Positions 1-9,664 of a DNA stretch of 64,000 nt are shown in pieces. A program made the position numbers and the translations under genes. This stretch comes from Acidimicrobiia bacterium (GTDB lineage Bacteria; Actinomycetota; Acidimicrobiia; Spongiisociales; ZC4RG35), in assembly GCA_028285585.1 (NCBI GenBank), contig JANQOU010000011.1:1-64000 (forward strand). The letters run 5' to 3'. Each line of letters starts with the position of its first letter. Within the stretch, counting starts at the first letter, position 1. The notes beneath the pieces are model-generated. The model did no database searches and was not told the origin of the DNA. It saw only the letters and a program-made list of their open reading frames with translations.

Positions 1-123
1 TACCAAGGGTCCTTCACCTACGGAAGACCCAAACAAGGCCACTACTGGATCCCCTGGACCCACCAACAACTCCTCAACCAAATGGCCCAACACATCGAGA
101 CAGCGACCAAAGTGCCGGCATGA
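1..123 (+). CDS. C-terminal end of an ABC transporter substrate-binding protein (partial)
   Basis: The reading frame is open from base 1 and ends at TGA 121-123, giving a 40-residue tail that includes YGRPKQGHYW and WTHQQLLNQM. It overlaps the next permease gene by four bases (ATGA), as expected for an operon partner. The position directly upstream of DppB/DppC-type permeases and DppD/DppF-type ATPases makes a family 5 extracellular solute-binding protein the natural identity. The tail alone carries no diagnostic motif, so the call rests on context. The rest of the gene lies upstream of the window. Confidence 0.6.
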   Translation, partial: YQGSFTYGRPKQGHYWIPWTHQQLLNQMAQHIETATKVPA

Positions 124-1058
124 GAACTGCTTTCCTCCGTCGGTTCTTGCAGATCATCCCCGTGTTGATCTTGATCTCGATCGTCACCTTCAGCCTGACC
201 AGGCTCAGCGGAGACCCCACCACTCTCCTGCTCCCGCTCGATGCCACCGAAGAACAGCGTGACAACCTGAGGGAGCAGCTTGGCCTCAACGAGCCGGTCC
301 ACATCCAGTACCTCACCTTCGTCGGGGGCGTGCTTCAGGGCGACTTCGGCGAAAGCTTCCGCTACCGGCAACCAGCGCTCGAAATCGTGATGGAGCGAGT
401 GCCGGCCACCCTCGAGCTAGCAGCAGCCTCGCTGGCTCTGGCCCTGTTGATCGGATTGCCGGCGGGGGTGATCTCCGCGATGCGGCACGGGACGATCACG
501 GACGGAGCGGTTCAGTTCGGCGCGTTCATAGGCCAGGCGATGCCCCCCTTCTACACGGGGTTGCTGCTTCTCGTCTTCTTGGGGATCAACGTCGATTGGA
601 TTCCCACCGGCGGCCGAGAACCGGGGTCCCTGCGACACCTGCTTCTGCCAGCCCTGACCCTGGCTCCTTTCATGATCGCCATCATCGCCCGCTTCACCAG
701 GTCGAGCGTGCTCGATGTCATGTCGCGGGACTACGTGAGGACCGCCCGCTCCAAAGGGATCAGCGAGATGCGAGTCATGACGCAGCACGTCCTGCGTAAC
801 GCCCTCATCCCGGTCGTCACGGTGATCGGGCTCCAGGTGGGCGCTCTTCTCGGCGGAGCGGTCATCACCGAGGTCGTCTTTGGCTGGCCGGGGATCGGGC
901 GGCTGGCGGTGACGTCGGTGTTGCAGCGAGATTTTCCCGTCGTCCAGGCCGTCGTGATGCTCACCGCGGTTGTCTTCGTGTTCGTCAACCTCATCGTCGA
1001 CCTCCTCTACACCTGGATGGACCCGCGCATCGACCTGTATGAAGGGACGAAGAGTTGA
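120..1058 (+). CDS. ABC transporter permease, DppB/OppB type
   Basis: 312-residue inner-membrane permease of a peptide/nickel-class ABC importer. The N-terminus (FLRRFLQIIPVLILISIVTF) is the usual first membrane segment, followed by a periplasmic loop and five further hydrophobic segments. The EAA coupling loop is visible at YVRTARSKGISEMRV, followed by HVLRNALIPVVTV, and the family-typical EVVFGWPGIGRL lies near the C-terminus. Length matches the family. It overlaps the substrate-binding protein by four bases and the next permease by four bases, so all are one transcription unit. The substrate cannot be read from the permease; the aminotransferase and Rid-like genes in the operon hint at an amino-acid- or peptide-like compound. 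Confidence 0.95.
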   Translation: MRTAFLRRFLQIIPVLILISIVTFSLTRLSGDPTTLLLPLDATEEQRDNLREQLGLNEPVHIQYLTFVGGVLQGDFGESFRYRQPALEIVMERVPATLELAAASLALALLIGLPAGVISAMRHGTITDGAVQFGAFIGQAMPPFYTGLLLLVFLGINVDWIPTGGREPGSLRHLLLPALTLAPFMIAIIARFTRSSVLDVMSRDYVRTARSKGISEMRVMTQHVLRNALIPVVTVIGLQVGALLGGAVITEVVFGWPGIGRLAVTSVLQRDFPVVQAVVMLTAVVFVFVNLIVDLLYTWMDPRIDLYEGTKS

Positions 1059-1930
1059 GCTCCGTCCTCAGGTTCTTGCGCCGCCCCACAAACCTGATCT
1101 CGGTGATCATCCTCACGCTGGTCGTCGTCGCTTCGCTCTGGCCGGTCGGCTGGCTGCCACACGACCCGATCGAGTCAGATCTGATCAAACGCCTGATCCC
1201 GCCGGCTTGGGCGGAAGGAGGCGACCCCGCCTACCTGCTCGGCACCGACAACATCGGACGTGACGTGTTCAGTCGCGTCATCTACGGGAGCCGCTTCTCG
1301 ATGCTCATCGCCACCTCGGCCATCGTGATATCGGCCGTTCTGGGCATCGCCGCCGGGGTGATTGCCGGGTACACCGGAGGCCGGACCGACTCGGTGATCA
1401 TGCGGTTGGTCGACGTTCAACTCGCCTTCCCCGTGATCATCCTGCTCATCGCGGTGGTAGGAGTTGTCGGCACGGGCCTGGTCCCCCTGATACTCGTGAT
1501 CGGCATCACCGGCTGGGCTCAATACGCCCGAATCGTCAGAGGCTCCACCCTGTCAATCGCCAACACCGAGTATGTCGAAGCTGCCCGCGCTCTCGGCGCC
1601 GGCCCGATCCGGATCATGTTCCGGGACGTCCTGCCCAACCTGACCTCTGAGATAATCGTGCTCAGCTCATTCGGCATCGCCCGCATGCTGCTCCTCGAGT
1701 CAGGGTTGAGCTTCCTCGGCTTGGGCATCCCGCCGCAGTACCCGAGCTGGGGAGGAATGGTCGGAGACTCCCGCGACTACCTGCGCTCCGGCTGGTGGAT
1801 CCTCGCTTTCGCCGGTGGCGCCATCGCATTGACCGTCCTCGCCTTCAACTTCCTCGGTGACGGTCTGCGGGACTCCCTCGACCCAACCACCCGCGCCCGT
1901 GTGAAAACAAAGCAGAAGGCGAGCAAATAG
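1055..1930 (+). CDS. ABC transporter permease, DppC/OppC type
   Basis: 291-residue partner permease. It starts at TTG 1055, overlapping the previous gene by four bases. It shows the DppC N-terminal membrane helix, the LGTDNIGRDVFSRVIYGSR motif typical of this subfamily, and an EAA loop (YVEAARALGAGPIRIMFRDV). The C-terminal SFLGLGIPPQYPSWGGMV stretch is also characteristic. With the upstream DppB-like protein it would form the heterodimeric channel. The next gene starts three bases after its stop codon. Confidence 0.95.
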   Translation: MSSVLRFLRRPTNLISVIILTLVVVASLWPVGWLPHDPIESDLIKRLIPPAWAEGGDPAYLLGTDNIGRDVFSRVIYGSRFSMLIATSAIVISAVLGIAAGVIAGYTGGRTDSVIMRLVDVQLAFPVIILLIAVVGVVGTGLVPLILVIGITGWAQYARIVRGSTLSIANTEYVEAARALGAGPIRIMFRDVLPNLTSEIIVLSSFGIARMLLLESGLSFLGLGIPPQYPSWGGMVGDSRDYLRSGWWILAFAGGAIALTVLAFNFLGDGLRDSLDPTTRARVKTKQKASK

Positions 1931-1932
1931 CC

Positions 1933-2319
1933 ATGCAACGAGTCTGGTCAGGATCACCGTTCGAGGAGAAAGCCGGTTACTGCCGCGCCATCCGGTCCGG
2001 CAATCACATCTGGGTGGCGGCCACCGCTCCCTTCCTCGACGACGGCTCCATCGCCGGGGTCGGCGACATGAAGGCACAGACGACGCGGTGCCTCGAGATC
2101 ATCGCCGAGGCAGTCACCGAGTTGGGGAGTGACATCTCCCATGTAACGGCGACGAGGATGTTCGTCACCGACATCACCCGCACCGCTGAGCTCAGCGATG
2201 CACATCGTGAGTTCTTTGCCGACCATCCCCCGGCGGCGAGTCTCGTGGAAGTCTCTGCGCTGGTTCACCCTGACCTGCTGATCGAAATCGAGGCCGAGGC
2301 GGTGGTCGAGGATGACTGA
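1933..2319 (+). CDS. Rid (YjgF/YER057c/UK114) family protein
   Basis: 128-residue small trimeric enzyme family that deaminates reactive enamine/imine intermediates made by PLP enzymes. The fold is recognisable from SGNHIWVAATAPFLDDGS, the central ATRMFVTDITR strand and the terminal SLVEVSALVHPDLLIEIEAEA. In true RidA an Arg in the PARSxVEV stretch binds the substrate carboxylate; here the equivalent reads PPAASLVEV, so that Arg is absent and this is more likely one of the divergent Rid subfamilies. It overlaps the MFS gene by eight bases and shares an operon with a PLP aminotransferase, which fits a role in handling imines from that reaction or in processing the imported compound. Confidence 0.85.
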   Translation: MQRVWSGSPFEEKAGYCRAIRSGNHIWVAATAPFLDDGSIAGVGDMKAQTTRCLEIIAEAVTELGSDISHVTATRMFVTDITRTAELSDAHREFFADHPPAASLVEVSALVHPDLLIEIEAEAVVEDD

Positions 2320-3799
2320 CGACCGACGGGTGCTGATGCGAGCGATGGCCGCACTCGTGCTCGGGATCATCGTCGCATCGCTCGACGGGACGATGATCGC
2401 CACTGCGCTGCCGGTGATCGTCGGAGACCTCGGTGGTCTCGACCAACTCCCTCTTGTGATCAGCGTCTACATGCTCACGTCCACCATTGTCCTCCCCCTG
2501 TACGGCCGGTGGTCCGACTCGCTGGGCCGAAAGCCGCTGCTGATACTCGCCCAGCTGTTTTTTGCCCTTGGCGGTCTATTTGCGTCGACAGCCACCACGA
2601 TGGGACAACTAATCGGCTGGCGCGCCCTCCAAGGAGTGGGAGCAGGAGGGTTGATGGTCCTGGCGCAAACGATCGTCGGCGACATGGTCCCCGCCGAGCG
2701 TCGGAGCAAATACCTCGGCTGGATCGCGGCTCTCTTTGCCGTCGGCAGCATCGCCGGTCCGCTGGTGGGGGGCCTCGTCGCAGACAACCTCGGCTGGCCG
2801 TGGGTCTTCAGGTTCGTCTTTTTCGTAGGGCTCGTAGGAGTGGTGGCCACGCTTTCGTTCATCCCAAACATGAAGCAGGAGGCTGCCGTCGACCCCGACA
2901 TCGGCGGCTCCCTGCTCCTTGCAGTCACACTCTCCAGTGCGGTGCTGGTGGCGACGCTGGGAGGAACGGTCCTCGACTGGACCTCCCCGACGATCATCGT
3001 CTTGAGCCTCGTACTCGTGATCTCGGTCATTGCCCTGATCGAAGTGGAACGCCACCGAGACGACGGTGTGCTGCCAGTCACCTTCTTCAGAAGACCGGGA
3101 GTGACGGCCGGCATGATCGTGGCCATGGTCACCGGAGCGACCATCTTCGGCTTCATCGTGTTCATCCCCGTCTACGTTCAGCTGGGCCTCGGTGCCAGCG
3201 CCACCACATCTGGCCTGGCCACTCTGCCGCTGATGCTCGCCTTCATGCTGGGCTCGGTGCTGGTCGGGCGGTCCATCGCCCGGCACGGCAACTACCGGCT
3301 GTTCCCAATCGTCGGAACCGCTCTGATCGCTGCCAGCTTGCTGCTACTGGCAACGATGAGCTCGACCACCTCGCTCCTCGTGCTCGGCCTTTATCTCGTC
3401 ATCGGCGGATTCGGAGTGTCGATGGTGATGCAAGTGGTCGTCCTGGCGATGCAGACCACAGTCCCCGACTCACAACTCGGCACCGCCACTTCGATGGCCC
3501 AGCTCTTCCGCTCCATCGGCGGAGTGCTCGGCATCGCCGCACTCGGATCGCTCCTGACGGCCCGACTCCAGATCGAGTTGTCCAACACCGGACTGGAAGC
3601 CGCAGGGGTGGACCCAAACTCGATCATCGAGACGCCGGCACTGGCAATGGAGTTGAGCGAAGCGATGCAGTTGGCGGTCCGGGACGCCGCCACGGCAAGC
3701 GTCACGTTCGTCTTCGCAATCTCGGTTCCCATCACCCTCTTGGCGTTGGTGGCAGCTCTGCGGCTACCCGACAGGAAGATCTATGAGCCAGTCACCTGA
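2312..3799 (+). CDS. MFS transporter, DHA2 (EmrB/QacA) type
   Basis: 495-residue polytopic membrane protein with about 14 hydrophobic segments. The start (LVLGIIVASLDGTMIATALP) carries the D-x-T-I/V-x-x-x-L-P motif of DHA2 drug:proton antiporters. Motif A (GRWSDSLGRKPLL) lies in loop 2-3 and the antiporter motif C-like glycine-rich segment (AVGSIAGPLVGG) in helix 5. It overlaps both neighbours (8 bases upstream, 17 bases downstream), so it is translationally embedded between the permeases and ATPases of an ABC importer. That placement is unusual and may mean that import and efflux of the same or a derived compound are linked. Confidence 0.9.
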   Translation: MTDDRRVLMRAMAALVLGIIVASLDGTMIATALPVIVGDLGGLDQLPLVISVYMLTSTIVLPLYGRWSDSLGRKPLLILAQLFFALGGLFASTATTMGQLIGWRALQGVGAGGLMVLAQTIVGDMVPAERRSKYLGWIAALFAVGSIAGPLVGGLVADNLGWPWVFRFVFFVGLVGVVATLSFIPNMKQEAAVDPDIGGSLLLAVTLSSAVLVATLGGTVLDWTSPTIIVLSLVLVISVIALIEVERHRDDGVLPVTFFRRPGVTAGMIVAMVTGATIFGFIVFIPVYVQLGLGASATTSGLATLPLMLAFMLGSVLVGRSIARHGNYRLFPIVGTALIAASLLLLATMSSTTSLLVLGLYLVIGGFGVSMVMQVVVLAMQTTVPDSQLGTATSMAQLFRSIGGVLGIAALGSLLTARLQIELSNTGLEAAGVDPNSIIETPALAMELSEAMQLAVRDAATASVTFVFAISVPITLLALVAALRLPDRKIYEPVT

Positions 3800-4814
3800 C
3801 CCGGTCCTCCAAGTCACTGGTCTCACTACCGACATCGCCACCCCCTATGGCGTGATACGCGCGGCACGTGATGTGTCGTTCCACCTCGACCGCGGCGAAA
3901 CGCTAGGGATCGTCGGTGAGTCGGGGTCGGGAAAGACCATCTCGGTGCTGTCAATCCTCGGCCTGCTCCCCTCCCGATATGCGCGTATCACCAGTGGGAC
4001 CGTCGCGTTCAAAGGAGAGGACATCACGAACGCCTCCCGGAGGAAGCTTCGCAAGCTCCGCGGGAAGGAGCTGGGGGTGGTGTTCCAGGACCCGATGACA
4101 TCACTCAACCCGGTGGTCACGATCGGTGCCCAGCTCACGGAAGCGGTAAGAGCCCACACCAGGGACTTCTCCGCCGTCGAAGCCAAAGAGCGTGCCGTGG
4201 ACCTGCTCGAAATGGTGGGCGTGCCCGATGCCACGGGAAGGCTCGACCAGTTCCCACACGAGTTCTCCGGTGGCATGAAGCAGAGGGCCATGATCGCCAT
4301 GGCGATCGCCAACCGGCCGAGCGTGCTGATCGCGGACGAGCCGACAACAGCTCTCGACGTCACCATCCAGGCGCAGATCCTCGAGGTTCTCCAGGTGGCG
4401 CAGCGAGAGACCGACTCCGCCCTGATCCTCATCACCCACGACCTCGGCGTGATCGCCGAGATGGCCGACCGGGTCCTGGTCATGTACGCGGGGAGAGTCG
4501 TCGAGTCCGGGCGCGTCAACGAGGTGTTTCACAACCCCAAGCACCCCTACACGGTGGGACTGCTGTCGAGCCTCCCCAAGCTGGACTCCGACGACAAGCG
4601 GCTCATACCCATCTCAGGCACACCGCCCAGTGGCCTCTCGGTGCCAACCGGCTGCGCCTTCCATCCTCGATGTGCCTTGTCGAACGGCCGATCGGAGTGC
4701 AGTGAGGACATCCCGCAACTCGAAGAAGTCGGAGCCTCGCGTTTTGCGGCCTGCCACTTCACCGATGAGGTGACCACGTGGCGCAACGCAGGCGCTGGAG
4801 ACGGCCATGACTGA
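3783..4814 (+). CDS. ABC transporter ATP-binding protein, DppD/OppD type
   Basis: 343-residue ATPase of the peptide-type importer. Walker A is GESGSGKT, the signature is [12 protein letters not shown] and Walker B is [11 protein letters not shown], followed by [15 protein letters not shown] with the switch His. The C-terminal extension [17 protein letters not shown] and a later ACHF are the oligopeptide/dipeptide C-terminal domain, whose cysteines bind an iron-sulfur cluster in some members. It starts inside the MFS gene and overlaps the second ATPase by eight bases. Confidence 0.95.
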   Translation: MSQSPDPVLQVTGLTTDIATPYGVIRAARDVSFHLDRGETLGIVGESGSGKTISVLSILGLLPSRYARITSGTVAFKGEDITNASRRKLRKLRGKELGVVFQDPMTSLNPVVTIGAQLTEAVRAHTRDFSAVEAKERAVDLLEMVGVPDATGRLDQFPHEFSGGMKQRAMIAMAIANRPSVLIADEPTTALDVTIQAQILEVLQVAQRETDSALILITHDLGVIAEMADRVLVMYAGRVVESGRVNEVFHNPKHPYTVGLLSSLPKLDSDDKRLIPISGTPPSGLSVPTGCAFHPRCALSNGRSECSEDIPQLEEVGASRFAACHFTDEVTTWRNAGAGDGHD

Positions 4815-5874
4815 TCGCTCCATCCACGTCAAGGCTGACGCAGGCGAGCCGATTCTCCAACTGGAGGACGTAACCAAACTCTTCCCACTCCAGACCGGAG
4901 TCCTCAGGCGGACGAGCGGACATGTCCATGCGGTCGACGGGGTCAGCCTCACCATCCGCGCCGGCGAGACGCTAGGCCTGGTCGGTGAGTCGGGATGCGG
5001 GAAGTCGACGCTGGGTCGTGTGGCGATGCGTCTCCTCGGCTCAGACTCGGGCAGGATCCTCTTCCGCGGTGAGGACGTGACGGCCTGGCGAGGGAAGCAG
5101 CTCAGGGAGCTACGCCGGGAGATGCAGATCGTCTTTCAGAACCCTCTCGCCTCTCTCAACCCGCGGCGATCCGTGGGCGACATCATCGCCGAGCCGCTCA
5201 AGATCCACGGCCTGCATGACCAGGCCGGGCGCAGCCGTGTCGATGAGTTGATGGACATCGTCGGCCTCTCCCCCAGCCAGAAGGACCGATACCCGAACGA
5301 GTTCTCCGGCGGCCAGCAGCAGAGAATCGGCATCGCCAGAGCCCTGGCGCTCAACCCCCAGCTGCTCGTCCTCGATGAGCCGGTCTCGGCGTTGGACGTG
5401 TCGATTCAGGCTCAGGTGGTGAACCTGCTGTCCGACCTTCAGGCCAGATTCGGGCTGGCCTACCTGTTCATATCCCACGACCTGTCTGTGGTGCGGCACG
5501 TGTCGGACCGAGTCGCCGTCATGTACTTGGGTGAGATCGTCGAGACCGGGGAGCGCAACGAGGTCTTCTCCTCCCCGAGCCACCCCTACACCCAGGCTCT
5601 GCTCTCTGCGGTCCCGGCCGACGACCCGGACAAGAGAGGACTGGGCCGGCGACGCGTCTTGGAGGGTGACGTGCCCAACCCTTCACAACCTCCGTCTGGT
5701 TGCAGGTTCCGAACGAGATGCTGGAAGGCACAGGAGATCTGCGAGTCCTCCCCGCCGGAGCTGGTCGTCCGAGACGGGATCAGTCATCCGTCAGCTTGTC
5801 ACTTCGCTGAAGTCGATGACGTTCTGGACAGGCTCAGATCCGATGCGCCTCCCGCCGAAAGGAGCAGCGAATGA
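4807..5874 (+). CDS. ABC transporter ATP-binding protein, DppF/OppF type
   Basis: 355-residue second ATPase. Walker A is GESGCGKST, the signature [12 protein letters not shown] and Walker [12 protein letters not shown], followed by [20 protein letters not shown]. The C-terminal [14 protein letters not shown] cysteine cluster and ACHF match the family. Pairing with the DppD-like protein gives a complete heterodimeric engine. The gene overlaps the downstream aminotransferase by four bases (ATGA), placing the enzyme in the same transcript. Confidence 0.95.
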   Translation: MTDRSIHVKADAGEPILQLEDVTKLFPLQTGVLRRTSGHVHAVDGVSLTIRAGETLGLVGESGCGKSTLGRVAMRLLGSDSGRILFRGEDVTAWRGKQLRELRREMQIVFQNPLASLNPRRSVGDIIAEPLKIHGLHDQAGRSRVDELMDIVGLSPSQKDRYPNEFSGGQQQRIGIARALALNPQLLVLDEPVSALDVSIQAQVVNLLSDLQARFGLAYLFISHDLSVVRHVSDRVAVMYLGEIVETGERNEVFSSPSHPYTQALLSAVPADDPDKRGLGRRRVLEGDVPNPSQPPSGCRFRTRCWKAQEICESSPPELVVRDGISHPSACHFAEVDDVLDRLRSDAPPAERSSE

Positions 5875-7040
5875 AATGGCCCGCAAGACGGATGGAGAGC
5901 CAGAAAGGCAAGGGCTTCGGCATGTTCGAGATCGCAGCGCGACTCGAAGCCGATGGCGCAGACATCATCCACCTAGAGTTCGGGCGACCTTCGTTCGACA
6001 CGCCTATACACATCAAGGAGGCCACCAAGAAGGCGCTCGATGACGGAGTCGTCCACTACGGGGACATCTCGGGTGACATCGAGCTTCGTGAGAGCCTCGC
6101 CAAGAAGCTGACCGAGTTCAACGGCGTGGACACGAGCCCCGACCAGATCCTGATCACCAACGGGCTAACCCAGGCTTCGATGGCGGTCTTCGAGGCAGGA
6201 GTCGACCCGGGCGACGAAGTCGTGATGACCGACCCGTTCTATCCCCAGCACCCGGCAAAGGTGGGCTTGGTCGGTGGCGAAACCGTCACCTTCCCGTTGG
6301 CCAAGGAAGAGAACTGGCGTCTCGACGGAGCCGCTCTCGAGGAGATTGTGTCCGAGAAGACCTCCATGATCTGCCTCATCAACCCGGCCAACCCGGTCGG
6401 ACGGGTGTTCACACCCGAAGAGCTCTCAGAGGTTGCTCGTGTGGCGATCGAGAAAGACCTGTTGGTCGTCACCGACGAGGTTTACGAATACATCACCTTC
6501 GACGGCAATCGGCACGTCTCGATCGCATCACTGCCCGGGATGGCCGAGCGAACACTCAGCCTGTTCGCCTTCACCAAGGCGTACGCGATGGACGGCTGGA
6601 GGATGGGATATGCGGCAGGGCCGGAGCACCTGATTGCCGACCTACGCAAAGTCACCATGAATCAGTCGACCCATCCGAACGTGTTCGCACAGAAGGGTGC
6701 GCTCGCCGCAGTGCTCGGCCCACATGAGCCGGTGGACGAGATGGTGGCCGAGGACAAGCGACGACGCGATCTGTTGTGCTCGGGCCTGAACGAGATCGAC
6801 GGCGTGGACTGCCCCACCCCCGAAGCGACCATCTATGCCTTCCCCGACATGGGCGATTTGGGGATGACCTCCAACGAGTTGGCAAAGCTGATCCTCGCCG
6901 AGGCACATGTGGCTGTTGAATCCGGAGCCTTCTACGGTAGGCAGGGAGAGGGCCATCTGAGAATCTGCTTTGGGTCCGAGCCCTACGAGCGCCTGGAGGA
7001 GGCGGTCGACCGGATCCAGGGAGTTTTGGAGAGGCTGTAA
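5871..7040 (+). CDS. PLP-dependent aminotransferase, class I/II (fold type I)
   Basis: 389-residue enzyme that would transfer an amino group between an amino acid and a 2-oxo acid. Visible landmarks are [20 protein letters not shown], the [10 protein letters not shown] motif with the carboxylate-binding region, the PLP O3'-binding Asp/Tyr in VVTDEVYEY, and the Schiff-base Lys in [16 protein letters not shown]. It is closest in style to the aspartate / kynurenine / branched-chain-like aminotransferases; the substrate cannot be fixed by eye. It is the last gene of the importer operon and is followed by a palindrome, then by a CoA ligase and a kynurenine-formamidase-like cyclase. A tryptophan/kynurenine or aromatic amino acid route is one reading. 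Confidence 0.9.
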   Translation: MKWPARRMESQKGKGFGMFEIAARLEADGADIIHLEFGRPSFDTPIHIKEATKKALDDGVVHYGDISGDIELRESLAKKLTEFNGVDTSPDQILITNGLTQASMAVFEAGVDPGDEVVMTDPFYPQHPAKVGLVGGETVTFPLAKEENWRLDGAALEEIVSEKTSMICLINPANPVGRVFTPEELSEVARVAIEKDLLVVTDEVYEYITFDGNRHVSIASLPGMAERTLSLFAFTKAYAMDGWRMGYAAGPEHLIADLRKVTMNQSTHPNVFAQKGALAAVLGPHEPVDEMVAEDKRRRDLLCSGLNEIDGVDCPTPEATIYAFPDMGDLGMTSNELAKLILAEAHVAVESGAFYGRQGEGHLRICFGSEPYERLEEAVDRIQGVLERL

Positions 7041-7053
7041 ACCTCAGTCGGTT

Positions 7054-7076
7054 GGCTATACCGGAGTGGTATAGCC
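7054..7076. promoter_or_regulatory. Perfect 9-bp inverted repeat (operator or hairpin)
   Basis: Arms GGCTATACC and GGTATAGCC flank a five-base loop, 14 bases after the aminotransferase stop. There is no T-run on either side, so an intrinsic terminator is not obvious. The AT-rich palindromic core and the position upstream of the CoA-ligase operon also fit a dimeric regulator site. The rest of 7041-7226 holds no other structure I can support. Confidence 0.55.
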
Positions 7077-7226
7077 GCAGACAGATTCGATCTTTGTCTT
7101 CCCCACGATGCCTCCATACGTTCGTGAAGTCGGGTGCAGTCGCCAGGAGGAGGGGAATCCGCTGGGCCACTCGCAGAACGCGACGAGTTGCCAAGTGGTG
7201 GCTCGAGGGAGGCAACGGGAGTCAAT

Positions 7227-8861
7227 TTGAGAGAACCCAAACCACCGTCTGGGCGAAGCGCGCACCTCGACACTTTCACCGCTGACAACCTGCCACCTGT
7301 TCACCAGTGGCCGACGATGAACTGGGACGACCCGTCCTTTCAGTACCCAGGGCGTCTCAACGCCGCCGGCGTCCTGCTCGACAATGCGGTGAGTCTGAGC
7401 GGCTGGGGTGACCGCGATTGCCTCGTGTCCGGCGACGGGGAGATCCGTCTCTCCTATGGCGATCTGTTCAGCTGGTCGAACCGGATAGCCAACGTCCTCG
7501 TCGAGGATCTCGGGCTCGTACCGGGAAACCGGGTTCTGCTTCATTGCTTCAACCATCCGTGGGCCGTGGCTGCGTGGTTCGGCATTGTCAAAGCCGGAGG
7601 CGTCGTGGTGACGACCATGCCTCTTCTCAGGGCGTCGGAGCTTCAGAAGACAGTGGACAAGGCCGAGATCGGAGTCGCCTTGTGCGACGAGCGGCTGATG
7701 GGTGAGATGTCGAAAGTGTCGGGGGACATTCGGGTGGTCCCGTTTGGCGGCGCAGACGCCGAGGATCTGCTGATCCGAGCCGCCGCCAAATCCGACCAAT
7801 TCCAAACAGTCTCGACCGCGGCCGACGATGTCGCTCTTCTGGCTTTCACCTCCGGAACCACCGGCGAGCCCAAGTGCACGATGCACTTCCACCGCGACGT
7901 CATCGCGATATCGGACATGTTCCTGCCGACCGTGAAACCGACGGAGGACGACGTGTTCTGCGGCAGCCCGCCACTTGCCTTCACCTTCGGACTCGGTGGC
8001 CTGGTGATCTTCCCTATGCGTGTCGGCGCCTCGGCCGTCCTGACCGAGAGACCCGGCCCCGAATTCCTGTCGGCGATCGCCGAGCACTCCGCCACCATCT
8101 CCTTCACCGCGCCAACCGCCTACCGCGGCATGGTGGCCGCACGACGCGAGTACGACTTCTCATCGCTGCGATGTGGTGTCTCGGCGGGCGAAACCCTCCC
8201 CGAGCCGACCTGGAAGCAGTTCAAGCAGGAGATGGGTCTCTCACTCATCGACGGCATAGGCGCCACCGAGCTTCTCCACATCTTCATTTCCGCTTCTGGC
8301 AAAGACATACGTCCCGGCTCGACGGGAAAGCCGCTCCCAGGGGTGACGGCTGCGGTCGTAGATGAAGAGATCCGGCCGGTGCCGGACGGCGAAGTCGGCC
8401 TCCTCGCAGTCCAGGCGCCAACCGGGTGCAGGTATCTGAATGACGAGAGGCAAACCGAATACGTCCGCAAAGGCTGGAACCTGACAGGCGACTCCTACCT
8501 GCGGGACGAAGATGGGTATCTCTGGTACCAGGCGAGAGCGGACGACATGATCATCTCCTCGGGCTACAACATCGCCGGGCCCGAAGTCGAGTCCTCGCTG
8601 CTCAAGCACCCGAATGTGGCCGAAGCCGCCGTGGTTGGCGCACCGGACGAGATGAGAACCCAAATCGTCAAGGCCTACGTGGTCCTCAGGGAAGAGACCT
8701 CTCCTTCGGACGACCTGGCCGTCGAGCTTCAAGACTTCGTCAAGAGTGACATCGCCCCCTACAAGTACCCGCGAGAGGTGGAATTCGTCTCGGAGCTGCC
8801 CCGCACGCAAACCGGGAAGGTGCAACGCTTCAAGCTCCGCGAGCAGACCCAATCGGAGTAG
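7227..8861 (+). CDS. Acyl-CoA synthetase, (2-amino)benzoate-CoA ligase-like
   Basis: AMP-forming ligase that would activate a carboxylic acid, probably aromatic, to its CoA thioester. The P-loop is LAFTSGTTGEPKC; adenylation motifs GIGATELLHIF and TGDSYLRDEDGYLWYQARADD are followed by IISSGYNIAGPEVES and the C-terminal catalytic Lys in RTQTGKVQRFKL. The frame is open back to ATG 7134, but residues encoded before 7227 are low complexity. The family-like N-terminus (HLDTFTADNLPP, then FQYPGRLNAA) begins just after TTG 7227, which is preceded by a GAGGGAGG ribosome-binding site, so I chose TTG and 544 residues. It heads a three-gene operon. Confidence 0.85.
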   Translation: MREPKPPSGRSAHLDTFTADNLPPVHQWPTMNWDDPSFQYPGRLNAAGVLLDNAVSLSGWGDRDCLVSGDGEIRLSYGDLFSWSNRIANVLVEDLGLVPGNRVLLHCFNHPWAVAAWFGIVKAGGVVVTTMPLLRASELQKTVDKAEIGVALCDERLMGEMSKVSGDIRVVPFGGADAEDLLIRAAAKSDQFQTVSTAADDVALLAFTSGTTGEPKCTMHFHRDVIAISDMFLPTVKPTEDDVFCGSPPLAFTFGLGGLVIFPMRVGASAVLTERPGPEFLSAIAEHSATISFTAPTAYRGMVAARREYDFSSLRCGVSAGETLPEPTWKQFKQEMGLSLIDGIGATELLHIFISASGKDIRPGSTGKPLPGVTAAVVDEEIRPVPDGEVGLLAVQAPTGCRYLNDERQTEYVRKGWNLTGDSYLRDEDGYLWYQARADDMIISSGYNIAGPEVESSLLKHPNVAEAAVVGAPDEMRTQIVKAYVVLREETSPSDDLAVELQDFVKSDIAPYKYPREVEFVSELPRTQTGKVQRFKLREQTQSE

Positions 8862-8893
8862 ACACAACAAGACCCTCAAACATTGGAGGAAAC

Positions 8894-9664
8894 ATGTCCG
8901 TGCTAGCAAACCTGACCGACGCTCTACTGAGCGGATCTATCGAAGTGATAGACCTCACTGCCCCGCTGTCGAGCGACACACCTTTGCTGGAGCTCCCGCC
9001 GGAGTTCGGCCAAACGGCGCAATTCCAACTCGAGGAAATCAGCAACTACGACGACCGAGGGCCGGCCTGGTATTGGAACAACTTCCGCACTGGTGAGCAC
9101 ACCGGGACGCACTTCGACGCCCCGATCCATTGGGTGACCGGCCGGGACAAGGACGACATCAGCGAGGTGCCGGTCTCGGCGTTCGTGGCTCCGGCCGTGG
9201 TGATCGACGTGACCGCCGAAGTCGAGAAAGATCCCAACTTCGTGATCGAGAAGGAGCACCTGGATGCATTCCAACAAGAGCACGGGCCCTTTCCTCAGGG
9301 TGGTTGGCTGCTGTGCCACACCGGGTGGTCATCCCGAACTACCCAGGAGACGATGATCAACAACACCGAAACCGGCCCCAACAGCCCCGGCATGTCAGTC
9401 GATTGTGCGCGCTGGGCGGCGGAGGAGTCCGTGCTCCAAGGGATCGGGGTCGAGACGATCGGAACCGACGCAGGTGCCGCCCACTCATTCGAGCCTCCGT
9501 TCCCCTGCCACGCCTTCTTCCTCGGTGCCAACAAGTACGGTCTCGCCCAGTTGCAGAACCTCGACATGCTTCCGCCGACAGGAGCAGTTGTTGTGGCGTC
9601 ACCACTGAAGATCGTCAAGGGCTCCGGTTCCCCGGTGCGCGTGTTGGCACTCATCGAGAGCTAA
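8894..9664 (+). CDS. Cyclase family protein, kynurenine-formamidase-like metal hydrolase
   Basis: 256-residue metal-dependent hydrolase of the KynB/cyclase fold. The metal-binding signature H-x-G-T-H-x-D-x-P-x-H is complete at EHTGTHFDAPIHW (about residues 72-84). A second catalytic patch is IGTDAGAAHSFEPPFPCH. The start has an excellent ribosome-binding site (GGAGGAAAC then ATG). Family members hydrolyse N-formylkynurenine, isatin or related amides and lactones. Lying between a benzoate-CoA-ligase-like enzyme and a ThDP enzyme, it probably opens a ring or amide in an aromatic acid pathway; exact substrate unknown. Confidence 0.85.
   Translation: MSVLANLTDALLSGSIEVIDLTAPLSSDTPLLELPPEFGQTAQFQLEEISNYDDRGPAWYWNNFRTGEHTGTHFDAPIHWVTGRDKDDISEVPVSAFVAPAVVIDVTAEVEKDPNFVIEKEHLDAFQQEHGPFPQGGWLLCHTGWSSRTTQETMINNTETGPNSPGMSVDCARWAAEESVLQGIGVETIGTDAGAAHSFEPPFPCHAFFLGANKYGLAQLQNLDMLPPTGAVVVASPLKIVKGSGSPVRVLALIES

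Noticed and set aside
2509-3786. 425-residue plus-strand open frame inside the MFS gene
   Set aside because: Out-of-frame shadow, rich in Arg/His/Gly, with no motif; the MFS frame has clear transporter motifs.
7056-8087. 343-residue minus-strand open frame over the CoA ligase start
   Set aside because: Antisense to the adenylation domain, which is intact; no ribosome-binding site or family resemblance.
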